From the NCBI GenBank assembly GCA_035628915.1, contig DASPIW010000005.1:124001-188000 (forward strand): 64,000 nucleotides of DNA, in the 5' to 3' direction. Position 1 is the first letter of the stretch. The number at the start of each line of letters is the position of its first letter. The notes beneath the pieces are model-generated. The model saw only the letters and a list, made by a program, of their open reading frames with translations. It was not told where the DNA came from and ran no database searches. The translations under genes were made by a program, and so were the position numbers. Source of the stretch: JARBUG01 sp035628915 (GTDB lineage: Bacteria > Bacillota > Sulfobacillia > Symbiobacteriales > Symbiobacteriaceae). Positions 45,380 to 53,582 of the stretch are shown here, piece by piece.

Positions 45380-45468
45380 GGCGGACCCTCCTTGCCGAGG
45401 CTGTTGTCGTAACGTAGTGTTCTTCTGCGGTCCCTGCTTTGTGCAAGGAAAGTCGTGCCGAAGCATGC

Positions 45469-45505
45469 AAAAGACGACAGGGCTTTGCTGGCGCTGTCGT
45501 CTTTT
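45469..45505 (-). terminator. Terminator of the murQ-anmK operon
   Basis: Stem AAAAGACGACAG / CTGTCGTCTTTT, three bases after the anmK stop, with the T-tract on the minus strand. Confidence 0.8.
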
Positions 45506-45508
45506 CTG

Positions 45509-46672
45509 CTAATACATCACTTTTCCAAGGACCGCCGGGCGCCCGCCCGTGGCGCCGGGCATGTTCGTCGGCAGGCCGAGAATGCAGTCGTTGGCCAGGA
45601 GCGCAAAGGCCATCGCCTCCTTCGCGTCGGAGTTGATGCCTACCGCTTCGTGGGTCATCACCCGCACGCCGGGCAGCTCGTCGGCCAGCATGCGCAGCAG
45701 GGTAGGATTGCGGGCGCCGCCCCCGCCGACGATCACTTCGGCGACGGGGCCCAGGAAGCGGCGGTAGGCGCCGGCGATGGATCGGGCCGTAAAGGCCGTG
45801 GCAGTAGCGATCAGGTCAGCCGGTGGCAAGTGGTGCGACATCAGCTCTCTGGCAAACTGTACGCCGAACAATTCGCGCCCGGTGGTCTTGGGGGGCGACA
45901 GCTCAAAGTAGGGATGCGCCAGCAGTTCCGCGAGCAATGCCTCATTCACAGTCCCGCCGGCGGCGATCCGCCCCTCAGCGTCATAGGGCCGGTCGAAAAG
46001 AGCAGCCGTAAGCGCGTCGATGATCATGTTGCCCGGACCTGTGTCGAAAGCGATGATCTCCGCGGCACTGCACCCGGCCGGCAAGTAGGTGGCGTTGCCG
46101 ATCCCCCCGATGTTCTGCGTCACCCGGCTGCACTGATCGCTGCGCAGCACGCAATAGTCCAGGTAGGGGACCAACGGCGCCCCCTGCCCGCCCGCGGCGA
46201 TGTCGCGGACGCGAAAATCGGCAACGGTGATGATCCCCGTTCGCTCGGCAATTACCGCCGGCTCCCCGATCTGCAGGGTGCTGACGCCCGGCGCCAGGCC
46301 GCCCCAGGGCAGGCCGACCGGCTCGTGCCAGACCGTCTGCCCGTGAGAGCCGATCAGATCCACGGACTGCGGATCGATGCCCGCCTCGTGCATCAACTTG
46401 AGGGCCGCCCGGGCGAATAGCTCGCCCAGGGCGAAGTTTGCCCGGCAGATCACATCCACACCCGCCGACTCGGGGCGGAACAACGCGAAAATGGCGGCCC
46501 GGACCGCCGGCTCGTAGGGTACGGTCAGAAAATGCTCCAGTCGCAGGCGCACGCCGGCGCCCCCGCCCTCGATGCGCACCAGAGCGGCGTCCATGCCATC
46601 CACCGATGTGCCGGACATCAGCCCGATGACCAACCGTTCCCGCTTGGCGCGAATGGTCTCGAGCGCTTTCAT
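45509..46672 (-). CDS. anmK: Anhydro-N-acetylmuramic acid kinase
   Basis: A 387-residue ASKHA-fold kinase of the AnmK family. IGLMSGTSVDGMDAALV is the defining ATP-binding opening, IGSHGQTVWHEP and NIGGIGNATYL follow, and VGGGGARNPTLLRML closes the nucleotide site. It opens and phosphorylates 1,6-anhydroMurNAc to MurNAc-6-phosphate, the substrate of MurQ. ATG 46672 overlaps the murQ stop by ATGA, so the two are translationally coupled. AnmK is best known from Gram-negative wall recycling; its presence implies lytic transglycosylase products as substrate. Confidence 0.93.
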   Translation of the reverse strand: MKALETIRAKRERLVIGLMSGTSVDGMDAALVRIEGGGAGVRLRLEHFLTVPYEPAVRAAIFALFRPESAGVDVICRANFALGELFARAALKLMHEAGIDPQSVDLIGSHGQTVWHEPVGLPWGGLAPGVSTLQIGEPAVIAERTGIITVADFRVRDIAAGGQGAPLVPYLDYCVLRSDQCSRVTQNIGGIGNATYLPAGCSAAEIIAFDTGPGNMIIDALTAALFDRPYDAEGRIAAGGTVNEALLAELLAHPYFELSPPKTTGRELFGVQFARELMSHHLPPADLIATATAFTARSIAGAYRRFLGPVAEVIVGGGGARNPTLLRMLADELPGVRVMTHEAVGINSDAKEAMAFALLANDCILGLPTNMPGATGGRPAVLGKVMY

Positions 46673-47586
46673 TGCGCCGGCTCCGCGGCGGCCAGCGCAA
46701 TGGCGCGCCGCACGAAACCGTCCGCCGCGGCCAGCGCCTTGCGGGCGGTTTCGGGCGCCACCTCCGCCAGCAGGCTGACAATGGCCGTCTTCGTATGGTG
46801 GTCGCACCTCTGCAGGGCCGCCCGCGCCGCCGGCTGGTCGGCGCCGGTCGCGAGCATCACCATCCGCTCTGCGCGCAGATAGAGCTTCTCGTTGGTGCAG
46901 GGCATATCGACCATCAGATTGGTGTAAACCTTGCCGAGTTTGATCATCGCCGCGGTGGAGAGCATGTTCAGCACCAGCTTCTGCGCCGTGCCGGCCTTCA
47001 TGCGGGTGGAGCCCATGATCACTTCCTCGCCCACCACCGGCGAAACGGCTACGTCGGCCACCGCCGCCATGGGCGAGCCGGCGTTGTTGGTCACGGCGAC
47101 GGTCGCGCAGCCCAGCTCTTTCGCCGTTTTCAGGGCGCCTAAGGTATAAGGGGTGCGGCCGCTGGCGGCGATGCCCACAACTACGTCGCCGGGCTGCACG
47201 TGCTGCAGCACGTCGGCCCGGCCCAGTTCCGGGTCGTCCTCCGCACCTTCCTTGGCGCCGAAGACGGCCTCCCGCCCGCCGGCAATCAGCCCCTGGACCA
47301 GTTCGGACCCCGTGCCGTAGGTCGGGTGGACTTCCGCCGCATCCACGACGCCCAGGCGCCCGCTGGTCCCGGCGCCGATGTAGATCAAGTGGCCGCCCTG
47401 CTTCAGCCGGTCCGCGATCAGATCCACTGCCCGGGCGATCTGGGGCAGTTCCCGTCCCACGGCCTCGGCCACCAGCCGGTCCTGGTCATTGATGGTCTGC
47501 AGAATCTGTGCGGTGGAGGCCAGGTCGATCTCCATCGATTCTGCCAGGCGACCCTCGGTGGCCAGCTTACTTAGATCCAAGCTCAT
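46669..47586 (-). CDS. murQ: N-acetylmuramic acid 6-phosphate etherase
   Basis: A 305-residue MurQ. The SIS fold is clear: LIYIGAGTSGRLGVVDAAEV binds the sugar phosphate, AEDDPELG and GIAASGRTPYTLGAL follow, and GSTRMKAGTAQKLVLNML is the family signature. It removes lactate from MurNAc-6-phosphate to give GlcNAc-6-phosphate. The start overlaps the end of the upstream kinase-repressor gene by 20 bases and has GGAGGG before it. Third gene order is repressor-murQ-anmK in one operon. Confidence 0.94.
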   Translation of the reverse strand: MSLDLSKLATEGRLAESMEIDLASTAQILQTINDQDRLVAEAVGRELPQIARAVDLIADRLKQGGHLIYIGAGTSGRLGVVDAAEVHPTYGTGSELVQGLIAGGREAVFGAKEGAEDDPELGRADVLQHVQPGDVVVGIAASGRTPYTLGALKTAKELGCATVAVTNNAGSPMAAVADVAVSPVVGEEVIMGSTRMKAGTAQKLVLNMLSTAAMIKLGKVYTNLMVDMPCTNEKLYLRAERMVMLATGADQPAARAALQRCDHHTKTAIVSLLAEVAPETARKALAAADGFVRRAIALAAAEPAQ

Positions 47587-49297
47587 AGCGGCGTCCCTCC
47601 TGACGGTCCAGCTCCGCTACAAAGCGGTAGCGGTCGCCCCGGTAGAGCGAGCGGACATATTCGACCCGGCGGTCGTCGCTGCGGCGGGCGACCCGCTCGA
47701 TCTGCATGAGGGGGGTGCCTTCACGCACGTGGAGGATTGCAGCTTCGTACGCGTCGGCGGCAACGGCCTCCAGGCTCTGCGTCGCTCTGGTCAGTACCAG
47801 CCCGAAGCGGTCCTGGAGCACCTGGTACAGCGACTGATGGTTGAAGTCGCAGCCGGGCAGACCCGGGCAGATGCGCGCATCGACATGCGAGACCTCCAGC
47901 GCCATGGGCTCCCCGTCGGCCAGGCGCAGCCGCTCCAGCCGGAAGACCGGCGCCGTGTACTCCAGGCCCAGCGCTTCCCCGACACGGCGGCCCGCGGCCG
48001 TCAGCTCCGCCGACAGTACTTCGGCGCCGGGCACCAGCCCCCGGCGGCGCATATCTTCCGTGAAGCTGGAAAGGGCGGCCAGCGGCTGCTCAAACTTGGG
48101 CGCCGCCACGAACGTGCCCTTGCCCTGAATGCGGTGCAGGTAGCCCTGGGTCTCCAGTTCGGTCATGGCCTGCCGGACCGTCAGGCGGCTGACGCCGAAC
48201 CGCTCGGTCAGCTCCCGCTCGGAAGGCGCCCGGTCGCCCGGGGAAAGCTGCTTGCTTTCGATGGCGTCCAGCAGGTACTTGCGAATCTGGTAGTACAGCG
48301 GGACGACGGGGCGCTTCTGGTCAGGGTTCACCGTGATCAACTCCTGGTGCTCGGGTCCGCCCGACTCCTTGAGTAGTAGAGCGGCCATGGCGACGGCGCC
48401 CTCGGCGGGGCTGCGCAGGCAGTCCGATACGGTAGCTTCAGGGACGCGCTCGGAAAGTGCGGTGACCATGGCGCCGCGGACGGCGGCGCTGCCGGTGATG
48501 ACGCCCCCCGTCACCGCCACCCGCCTGGGGGTACCGGCGGGCAGTTCCAGCCGGCCCAGGACCGCAGCGGCAATATGGCCGAGATCACGCCCGGCCCGCA
48601 CCAATATCGCAGACGCGACGGCGTCGCCTTCGGCAGCGGCGGCCATGACCACGGGCACCAGCCCGGCAATCTCGACACGGGCCTGCGGCAGATTTTGATA
48701 GACCCGGTTGATCGTCTGGTTCATGCGTTCCAGCTGCCAGGCTCCAATAATGCGCGCACCGAGGGTGGTCGGGCTGCCGATGCCGTCGAGCGCCGCCAGG
48801 GCGGCGTTCAGCGCCTGGCGCCCGATGGCGTAGCCGCTGCCCTCGTCGCCCAGGAGCCAGCCCCAGCCGCCGGCACGGATCAAGTCGCCCGACGGGCTGA
48901 GGCCCATCGCGATCGACCCGGTGCCCGATATGACGACCACGCCTGGCACGCCGCCCAGGGCGCCCTCCAGGGCAATGCGGGCATCTTCGACGACCAGCGT
49001 CTTGGCCGGGGCGAGGAACGCCAGTGCACAATCGCGCCAGGGTTTATCTTCGGGGCGGGCTACGCCGGCCAGGCCGGCGCAGGCGGCCACGACGGATGAC
49101 AGGGGCGCACCCGCTGCCGCCAGCGCGGCCCGCACGGCTTCCTCCAGGTTGGCCAGGGCTTCCTGCCGACCCGTCACCAGGTAATTGGTGGGTCCGGCCA
49201 ACCCTTCGCCGAGAACTCTGCCCTCCACATCGGCTACCAGGCAGCGGGTCCTGGTGCCGCCGCCGTCAATGCCGATTACGGCCCGATGCAGCGCCAT
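47567..49297 (-). CDS. Fusion of MurK/GlcNAc-kinase-like domain with GntR-UTRA repressor
   Basis: A 576-residue protein with two complete halves. Residues 1-318 form a BadF/BadG-type sugar kinase: GIDGGGTRTRCLVADVEG (phosphate 1), VVISGTGSIAMG (phosphate 2), GWGWLLGDEGSGYAIGRQA, and TGGVITGSAAV (adenosine). This is the family of C. acetobutylicum MurK, which phosphorylates MurNAc and GlcNAc. Residues 330-395 form a GntR winged helix (YQIRKYLLDAIESKQ, PSERELTERFGVSRLTVRQA, HRIQGKGTFVA) and 405-565 a UTRA sensor domain, the architecture of NagR/DasR. The frame is open across the joint. ATG 49297 has GGAGGGAG. NagR-like operators flank its promoter. It probably senses GlcNAc-6-phosphate or a similar product of its own operon. 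Confidence 0.88.
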   Translation of the reverse strand: MALHRAVIGIDGGGTRTRCLVADVEGRVLGEGLAGPTNYLVTGRQEALANLEEAVRAALAAAGAPLSSVVAACAGLAGVARPEDKPWRDCALAFLAPAKTLVVEDARIALEGALGGVPGVVVISGTGSIAMGLSPSGDLIRAGGWGWLLGDEGSGYAIGRQALNAALAALDGIGSPTTLGARIIGAWQLERMNQTINRVYQNLPQARVEIAGLVPVVMAAAAEGDAVASAILVRAGRDLGHIAAAVLGRLELPAGTPRRVAVTGGVITGSAAVRGAMVTALSERVPEATVSDCLRSPAEGAVAMAALLLKESGGPEHQELITVNPDQKRPVVPLYYQIRKYLLDAIESKQLSPGDRAPSERELTERFGVSRLTVRQAMTELETQGYLHRIQGKGTFVAAPKFEQPLAALSSFTEDMRRRGLVPGAEVLSAELTAAGRRVGEALGLEYTAPVFRLERLRLADGEPMALEVSHVDARICPGLPGCDFNHQSLYQVLQDRFGLVLTRATQSLEAVAADAYEAAILHVREGTPLMQIERVARRSDDRRVEYVRSLYRGDRYRFVAELDRQEGRRYELGSK

Positions 49298-49330
49298 GGG
49301 TTTCTCCCTCCGTGATCCTACGCACAAGCC

Positions 49331-49348
49331 AAGTGGTATAGATGACTT
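49331..49348. promoter_or_regulatory. NagR/DasR-like operator 1
   Basis: AAGTGGTATAGATGACTT resembles the GntR/HutC consensus (TGGTNTAGACCA). It covers the -10 element of the minus-strand kinase-repressor promoter and touches the -35 of the plus-strand promoter, so binding would block both. Confidence 0.6.
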
Positions 49349-49364
49349 GACAATTTGCTGTCGA
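49336..49364 (-). promoter_or_regulatory. Promoter of the kinase-repressor/murQ/anmK operon
   Basis: On the minus strand TCGACA (49359-49364), 17-base spacer, CTATAC (49336-49341), about 30 bases before the start codon. The -10 lies inside operator 1. Confidence 0.6.
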
Positions 49365-49376
49365 TTCACGTTTATC
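49347..49376 (+). promoter_or_regulatory. Promoter of the AmiE-like/peptide importer operon
   Basis: TTGACA (49347-49352), 18-base spacer, TTTATC (49371-49376). It overlaps the divergent minus-strand promoter, so both can be controlled from operator 1. Confidence 0.5.
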
Positions 49377-49448
49377 CTGCATGCCAGTCCCATTTTCTCG
49401 GGACCGCAGAAAATTTTGCCGGGCGAAAAGGAGATTCTACGAAGCATG

Positions 49449-49464
49449 TTGTATATACCACTTG
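49449..49464. promoter_or_regulatory. NagR/DasR-like operator 2
   Basis: TTGTATATACCACTTG is the inverted form of the operator half-site AAGTGGTATA. It lies in the leader between the plus-strand promoter and GTG 49515, where a bound repressor would act as a roadblock. Confidence 0.5.
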
Positions 49465-49514
49465 CAAAGCCGATTCAGAACTTTCCGTGCGCCTTCGGGG
49501 GGAGGAAGGACTCG

Positions 49515-50675
49515 GTGAGCATTCCAGTGTGCGACTCCCTGCATAAGGGGTTTCTGCCGAACCCGCTGCAGTACCGCAAGCCGGCGGACGCAGGCGTGGA
49601 TGACGCCCGACTGGAGGCTGCCCTGCAGGTGGTCGCTGCCGAGGTTACCGCGGCCAGGCTGCCCGGCGCCGTCGTCGCAGTGGTGCGCAACGGAGCGGTG
49701 GTAGCACACCGGGCAATGGGCTGGGCCCAGTTCAACCCCGAACCGGAGCGGCGGCCCATGGCGCCCGACACGATTTTTGACCTCGCCTCCCTGACCAAGG
49801 TGATGGCGACGCTGCCGTCCGTGCTCTATCTGCTGGAGCGGGGCGCCTTCCGCCTGGACGACCGGGTCGCCGACTTTTTCCCGTCCTTCGCCGGCGAGGG
49901 GAAGGCGGAGGTGCGCATCCGGCACCTCCTGACCCACACGGCGGGGCTGGCGCCCTGGCTGCCCCTGGAACAGGAGCCTGCCCCGCGGCCCGAGCTAATC
50001 GAGCGGATTCTGACGGCGCCCTTGCAGGAGTCGCCGCCCGGCCGCACGGTCATTTACAGCGACCTGGGCTTCATTCTACTGGGCGAACTGGTGGCTAAGG
50101 TTAGCGGCCAGCCTCTGGACCGCTTCGCCAAAGAGCACATCTTCTTCCCGCTGCATCTTCCCGAGGCCGGGTTCAACCCGCCGGCCCACTGGCGGGACCG
50201 CTGTGCCGCCACCGAGTACCGGGAGGGCCTCGGGCGCCACCAGGTAGGCGAAGTCCACGACGAGCGGTCCACCGTCCTGGGCGGCGTGGCCGGCCATGCC
50301 GGGCTCTTCGCCACCGCCGCCGAAGTGGCGGCCTACGGCCAGATGTGGCTGCAGGGCGGCCTGGCCGGCGGCCATCAAATCCTTTCGCCCGCCACCATCG
50401 CTGCCGCTACCTGCGATCTGACCCGCTACTCCACGGACTCTCGGGGCCTTGGCTGGATTGTCCTGCGGCAAGGTGCCGAATGCATGAGCTGCGGCGACTT
50501 GTTTATGCCAGGCGCTTTCGGCCATACCGGTTTCACGGGTACCTCGCTCTGGCTGGATCCGGCCCGGCAACTGGCCGTCGCCCTGCTGACCAACAACGTG
50601 CACTTCGGCCGCAGCGACGTGGCCATCCGCCTGCGCCCACGCTTCCACAACGCCGTCGCCGCCGCAGTCCTCTAG
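49515..50675 (+). CDS. AmiE-like serine beta-lactamase-family N-acetylmuramyl-L-alanine amidase, putative
   Basis: A 386-residue serine hydrolase of the class C beta-lactamase family. The SxxK motif is in DLASLTKVM, the YxN-like tyrosine motif is VIYSDLGF, and the KTG-equivalent is GHTGFTG. B. subtilis AmiE (YbbE), which frees MurNAc from peptide after NagZ, belongs to this family. Here the gene lies beside murQ, anmK and a kinase-repressor, upstream of a peptide importer, so the same activity is likely. No signal peptide is seen, so it should act in the cytosol. GTG 49515 follows GGGGGAGGAAGGA. AmpC-like or esterase activity is the alternative. Confidence 0.75.
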   Translation: MSIPVCDSLHKGFLPNPLQYRKPADAGVDDARLEAALQVVAAEVTAARLPGAVVAVVRNGAVVAHRAMGWAQFNPEPERRPMAPDTIFDLASLTKVMATLPSVLYLLERGAFRLDDRVADFFPSFAGEGKAEVRIRHLLTHTAGLAPWLPLEQEPAPRPELIERILTAPLQESPPGRTVIYSDLGFILLGELVAKVSGQPLDRFAKEHIFFPLHLPEAGFNPPAHWRDRCAATEYREGLGRHQVGEVHDERSTVLGGVAGHAGLFATAAEVAAYGQMWLQGGLAGGHQILSPATIAAATCDLTRYSTDSRGLGWIVLRQGAECMSCGDLFMPGAFGHTGFTGTSLWLDPARQLAVALLTNNVHFGRSDVAIRLRPRFHNAVAAAVL

Positions 50676-50734
50676 ACCGTGAGTGAGGAGGGGCACCCGT
50701 GCTACGACTCTGGCGCAACTACATCTTTTAGCGG

Positions 50735-51718
50735 GTGTTGAAGTCTCTGGCCGTTATCTTCGTGGTAACGACGCTGACCTTCTTCCTGGTCCGGCTCATG
50801 CCCGGCAACCCGCTGGATATCTACATCAACTCGCTGCTGGTCCAGGGCATTCCCCTCGCAGACGCCCAGGAGCAGGCCGCCTCCATCTATCGCGTCGACC
50901 TGAGCAAGCCCGTCCTGCAGCAGTACGTGGAGTACCTGGCCGGCATCTTCCTGCACGGCGACTTCGGCATGTCGATCACCGCCATGGGCACGCCCGTCAG
51001 CAAGCTGGTGCTCAAGTTCCTGCCCTGGACGCTCTTCGTCGTCCTGGTCTCGTTAATTATCAGCTTCAGCATAGGCCTCCTCCTGGGTATGCTGATGGCC
51101 TACCGCCGGGAGACCTGGTTCGACCATATCCTCTCGGCGTTTGCGTCGATCATGTCGTCGGTGCCGAACTATCTGGTCGGCATGTTGATCGTGGTCTACT
51201 TCTGCGTGCGCTGGAAGCTCCTCGACTTCTCCGACCTGCGCGGCTCCCACTCGCCGGATGTGCCCGTCGGCTTTACCCTGCGGTTCTTCCTCGATGCGCT
51301 CTACCATGCCACATTGCCGATTCTGACCTACGTGGTCACCACCATCGGCCACTGGATGCTGGTGATGAAGTCCAGCACCCTGGCGACCATGGGGGAGGAT
51401 TACGTGACCGTGGCCCGGGCCCGGGGCCTGCGGGACGGGCGCATCACCCTGGCCTACGTGGGCCGCAACGCCGTACTGCCGCTCTTTACCCAGTTGGCCC
51501 TCTCCATCGGGTCCGTGGTGGGCGGGTCGATTCTGATCGAAACGATCTTTACATACCAGGGCATCGGGCAGCAGCTGAACCTCGCCATGATCAGCCGCGA
51601 TTACCCGGTCATGCAAGGCGTCTTCATCATCATCACGGCGTCGGTGGTGACCGCCAATCTGCTGGCGGACCTGCTGTACAGCCGGCTCGATCCCCGCATT
51701 CGGGTGCAAGGGAGGTAG
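50735..51718 (+). CDS. Peptide ABC transporter permease (OppB-like), amber codon near start
   Basis: 327 residues from GTG 50735, six membrane helices, with LMPGNPLDIY in the periplasmic loop and VARARGLRDGRI as the EAA loop. The true start appears to be GTG 50699: GAGGAGGGG precedes it, and ten codons (LRLWRNYIF) run in frame to a TAG at 50729-50731, after which the family sequence goes on (RVLKSLAVIFVVTTLTFFLV). The TAG replaces what was probably a CAG. GTG 50735 lacks its own good ribosome site, so expression is likely reduced. It forms the channel with the next gene product. Confidence 0.82.
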   Translation: MLKSLAVIFVVTTLTFFLVRLMPGNPLDIYINSLLVQGIPLADAQEQAASIYRVDLSKPVLQQYVEYLAGIFLHGDFGMSITAMGTPVSKLVLKFLPWTLFVVLVSLIISFSIGLLLGMLMAYRRETWFDHILSAFASIMSSVPNYLVGMLIVVYFCVRWKLLDFSDLRGSHSPDVPVGFTLRFFLDALYHATLPILTYVVTTIGHWMLVMKSSTLATMGEDYVTVARARGLRDGRITLAYVGRNAVLPLFTQLALSIGSVVGGSILIETIFTYQGIGQQLNLAMISRDYPVMQGVFIIITASVVTANLLADLLYSRLDPRIRVQGR

Positions 51719-51724
51719 GCGCAG

Positions 51725-52573
51725 ATGTTGCTCCGCTCCCTCAAGATCATGACCCGCAACCGGATGGGCTTTTTCGGCTTCATCATGGTCACCCTGATCA
51801 TCCTGACCGCCTACGTTGCCCCGCTCTTTGTGCCGCTGGACAATTCGGCGCATGTCGAGGCCATTTACGAGGCGCCGTCCCGGGCGCATCCCCTGGGCAC
51901 CGATTACCAGGGGCGGGACAACCTTTCCCAGATTCTGAACGGCGGCCGGGATATCATCTACGTCTCTGCGCTGGCCGCTGCGCTCTCCGCACTGATCGCC
52001 GTGGTGCTGGGCTCCCTGGCCGCCCTGCTGGGCGGGGTGTTTAACAGCTTGGCCGTCAGCCTGGCGGAGATGGTGCTCACCATTCCCCACTTCCCACTGC
52101 TGATCGTAGTGGCTGGGTTCCTGCGGCTGACCCGCCCCACGTCGCTGGCGCTGATTCTCGCGGCTGTCTCCTGGGCGGGCCTGATGCTCGCCATTCGCTC
52201 GCAGGTGCTGTCGCTCAAGGAGCGGGAGTACGTCCAGGCAGCCCGTTGCCTGGGCCTGCCCATCCGGCACCTGCTCTTCAAGGAGATTCTGCCGAACATG
52301 ATGAGCTACGTCGTCATCTCGTTTGTGCTCGCCATGACGCACGCCATGTACGCACAGGTCGGCCTGATCTTCCTGGGCATCATCCCGCTCGCCAGCCATA
52401 ACTGGGGCGTCATGATTTCGCTGGCCTGGGGCCAGGGCGCCATCTTCAGCAAGGACAGCTCGTGGTATTTGCTGGCGCCCATCGCCGTCGTGGCCCTGCT
52501 CCAGTTCTCGCTGGTCTCCATGACCCGCTCTCTGGACGAACTCTTCAACCCGCGCCTGAGAACGGGGGAGTAG
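51725..52573 (+). CDS. Peptide ABC transporter permease (OppC-like)
   Basis: A 282-residue permease. Cytoplasmic N-terminus KIMTRNRMGFFGFIMVTLI and the ALGT-like HPLGTDYQGRDNLSQIL are typical of OppC/DppC, and AARCLGLPIRHLLFKEILPN is the EAA loop that contacts the ATPase. It starts six bases after the OppB-like gene. Together they should import oligopeptides; the position beside amidase and NagZ genes suggests wall muropeptides. Confidence 0.9.
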   Translation: MLLRSLKIMTRNRMGFFGFIMVTLIILTAYVAPLFVPLDNSAHVEAIYEAPSRAHPLGTDYQGRDNLSQILNGGRDIIYVSALAAALSALIAVVLGSLAALLGGVFNSLAVSLAEMVLTIPHFPLLIVVAGFLRLTRPTSLALILAAVSWAGLMLAIRSQVLSLKEREYVQAARCLGLPIRHLLFKEILPNMMSYVVISFVLAMTHAMYAQVGLIFLGIIPLASHNWGVMISLAWGQGAIFSKDSSWYLLAPIAVVALLQFSLVSMTRSLDELFNPRLRTGE

Positions 52574-52577
52574 CGCC

Positions 52578-53582
52578 ATGCCTGGCGTTGTACTGTCGGT
52601 CTCCGACCTGCACCTGGAGTACACCAGCCGGCGCGGCCCCGTCAACGCACTGCGGGGCGTCACCTTCGATCTATACAAGGGCGAAACGCTGGCGCTCATC
52701 GGCGAAAGCGGCTGCGGCAAGTCGACGCTGGGCCTGGCGCTCATCGGGCTCTCGCCGGGCAACGCCCGGATCACCCGGGGGTCGCTGGCGCTGGTGGACG
52801 GCTCCAACCGCGGCGACCTGCTGAAAATGTCGCCCCAGGAGATCCGCCGGATCCGCTGGATCGAAATGGCGATGGTCCTGCAGGCGGCCCTGAACGCGTT
52901 TAACCCGGTGCTCCGCATTGATGAGCACTTCCTGGATACTGCCCGGGCCCACGGGCTGAACGAGCGGGCGGAGATCATGATCCGCGCCCGCCGGCTGCTC
53001 TCTGCCGTCCAGTTGGATGCGGACCGGGTGCTGCCCTCGTACCCCCACGAACTCTCCGGCGGCATGCGCCAGCGGGTCCTGCTGGCCCTGAGCCTGCTGC
53101 TGGAGCCCCGGATCCTGATACTGGACGAGCCTACCACGGCGCTCGACATCCTGACCCAGCGGACGATCATCGAACTGCTCAAGCAGCTGAAGGCCGAGTT
53201 CGGCTTCACCCTGATCTTCATCTCCCATGACCTGAGCCTGGCGGCTGAGCTGGCCGACCGCGTCGCCACCATGTACGCGGGCCGCCTTGTAGAGATCTCC
53301 GATGTCTACCAGGCCTTTGAGCATCCCATTCATCCCTATACGATGGGCCTGACCAGCGCCGTACCCACCCTGCACGGCGGGATCAAAAAGCTGACCAGCA
53401 TTCCCGGCTCGCCGCCCGACCTGGTCAAAATGCCGCCGGGCTGCAAGTTCCATCCCCGCTGTCCCATGGCGTCGGCGCAATGCGTGCAGGAAGAGCCGCC
53501 GCTCCGGTCGGTCGACGGCGGCCGCATGGTCGCCTGCTTCCACTGGGAACAGGTGGACGGGCAAAGGGGTGGCACGACATGA
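52578..53582 (+). CDS. Peptide ABC transporter ATPase (OppD-like)
   Basis: A 334-residue ATPase. Walker A GESGCGKSTLGLAL, signature LSGGMRQRVLLALSL, Walker B LILDEPTTALD, H-loop FISHDLSL, and the C-terminal oligopeptide-transporter extension with a cysteine cluster (PPGCKFHPRCPMASAQC) that binds an iron-sulfur cluster in this family. Stop overlaps the next start by ATGA. Confidence 0.92.
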   Translation: MPGVVLSVSDLHLEYTSRRGPVNALRGVTFDLYKGETLALIGESGCGKSTLGLALIGLSPGNARITRGSLALVDGSNRGDLLKMSPQEIRRIRWIEMAMVLQAALNAFNPVLRIDEHFLDTARAHGLNERAEIMIRARRLLSAVQLDADRVLPSYPHELSGGMRQRVLLALSLLLEPRILILDEPTTALDILTQRTIIELLKQLKAEFGFTLIFISHDLSLAAELADRVATMYAGRLVEISDVYQAFEHPIHPYTMGLTSAVPTLHGGIKKLTSIPGSPPDLVKMPPGCKFHPRCPMASAQCVQEEPPLRSVDGGRMVACFHWEQVDGQRGGTT

